Shown in pieces: positions 63,983-64,000 of a DNA stretch of 64,000 nt. The stretch lies in contig NZ_JAELVR010000003.1 of NCBI RefSeq assembly GCF_016428585.1, positions 124,001 through 188,000 of the forward strand. The letters run 5' to 3'. Position 1 is the stretch's first letter, and every line of letters starts with the position of its first letter. This stretch comes from Sedimentitalea arenosa. Its GTDB lineage: Bacteria > Pseudomonadota > Alphaproteobacteria > Rhodobacterales > Rhodobacteraceae. Under the pieces are notes generated by a model. The model had not been told where the DNA came from. It made no database searches and saw only the letters and a list, made by a program, of their open reading frames with translations. The position numbers and the translations under genes are program-made.

Positions 63983-64000
63983 ATGAGCGATATCGGTTTC
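63983..64000 (+). CDS. ctaB: Start of the next gene, probably heme o synthase CtaB (partial)
   Basis: Only six codons (MSDIGF) are in the window, so the assignment rests on position: ctaB (protoheme IX farnesyltransferase) usually follows ctaC in alphaproteobacteria. A weak GGGGGTGACG precedes the ATG. Other identities are possible. Confidence 0.35.

Overview
The window reads as a contiguous stretch of chromosome from a GC-rich alphaproteobacterium, most likely a member of Rhodobacterales (Rhodobacteraceae / Roseobacter group). The evidence is the VPLPA type of C-terminal sorting signal, a phosphatidylcholine synthase, the gene order priA / fsa / DUF484 / xerC, the ruvCAB - ybgC - tolQRAB - pal - cpoB - tilS - ftsH - folD run, an FnrL-type box beside aa3 oxidase subunit II, and a family of G-rich intergenic repeats. 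No tRNA, rRNA, CRISPR array, prophage or intact insertion sequence was recognised. Coding density is high and most genes are ordinary housekeeping genes.

Layout. 1-3.8 kb: the end of a YcjX-type P-loop gene, divergent truA, a secreted VPLPA-CTERM protein preceded by a perfect TTAA-N7-TTAA site, and a DUF2855 protein. 3.9-9.6 kb: a tandem glycine riboswitch followed by gcvT, gcvH and gcvP, then a hydroxypyruvate/glyoxylate-reductase-like gene. 9.6-16.1 kb: an alkyltransferase of the Ogt type, a Gre-like protein, pcs, xerC, DUF484, fsa and divergent priA. 16.2-21.5 kb: YeeE/YedE, MFS and MATE transporters, prmA and a small membrane protein. 21.5-35.6 kb: a DUF1127 protein, then the long plus-strand series ruvCAB, a hypothetical, the complete Tol-Pal system, tilS, ftsH, a MOSC protein and folD. 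35.6-40.1 kb: a hotdog thioesterase, a membrane LytTR regulator, and the pdeM / Lhr-type helicase pair known from ligase-associated DNA repair.

40.1-53.4 kb is a minus-strand Tad (tight adherence, type IVc pilus) locus. In transcription order it runs flp3, flp2, flp1, cpaB/rcpC, rcpA/cpaC, an OmpA-like lipoprotein, tadZ, tadA, tadB, tadC, two TPR lipoproteins, prepilin peptidase tadV/cpaA, an AAA ATPase and a beta-hydroxyacid dehydrogenase. The three Flp pilin genes are each only 180 bp, and two of them are a 201-bp near-perfect duplication. Minor pilin genes tadE/F/G are not in the window. 53.7-60 kb: a soluble lytic transglycosylase, succinyl-CoA:3-ketoacid CoA-transferase (scoAB), topA and dprA.

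60.0-61.5 kb is the only region that looks foreign. It has a 565-bp gene-poor stretch with three 11-bp tandem repeats, then a prephenate-dehydrogenase-like gene whose base composition is more A/T-rich than its neighbours. The window ends with tldD and divergent ctaC (cytochrome c oxidase subunit II), separated by a perfect TTGAT-N4-ATCAA box, and the first codons of a following gene.

I did not find a wholly new system. The most useful leads are regulatory: FNR-type and CtrA-type sites, the phased 11-bp repeats, and the composition of the Tad locus.
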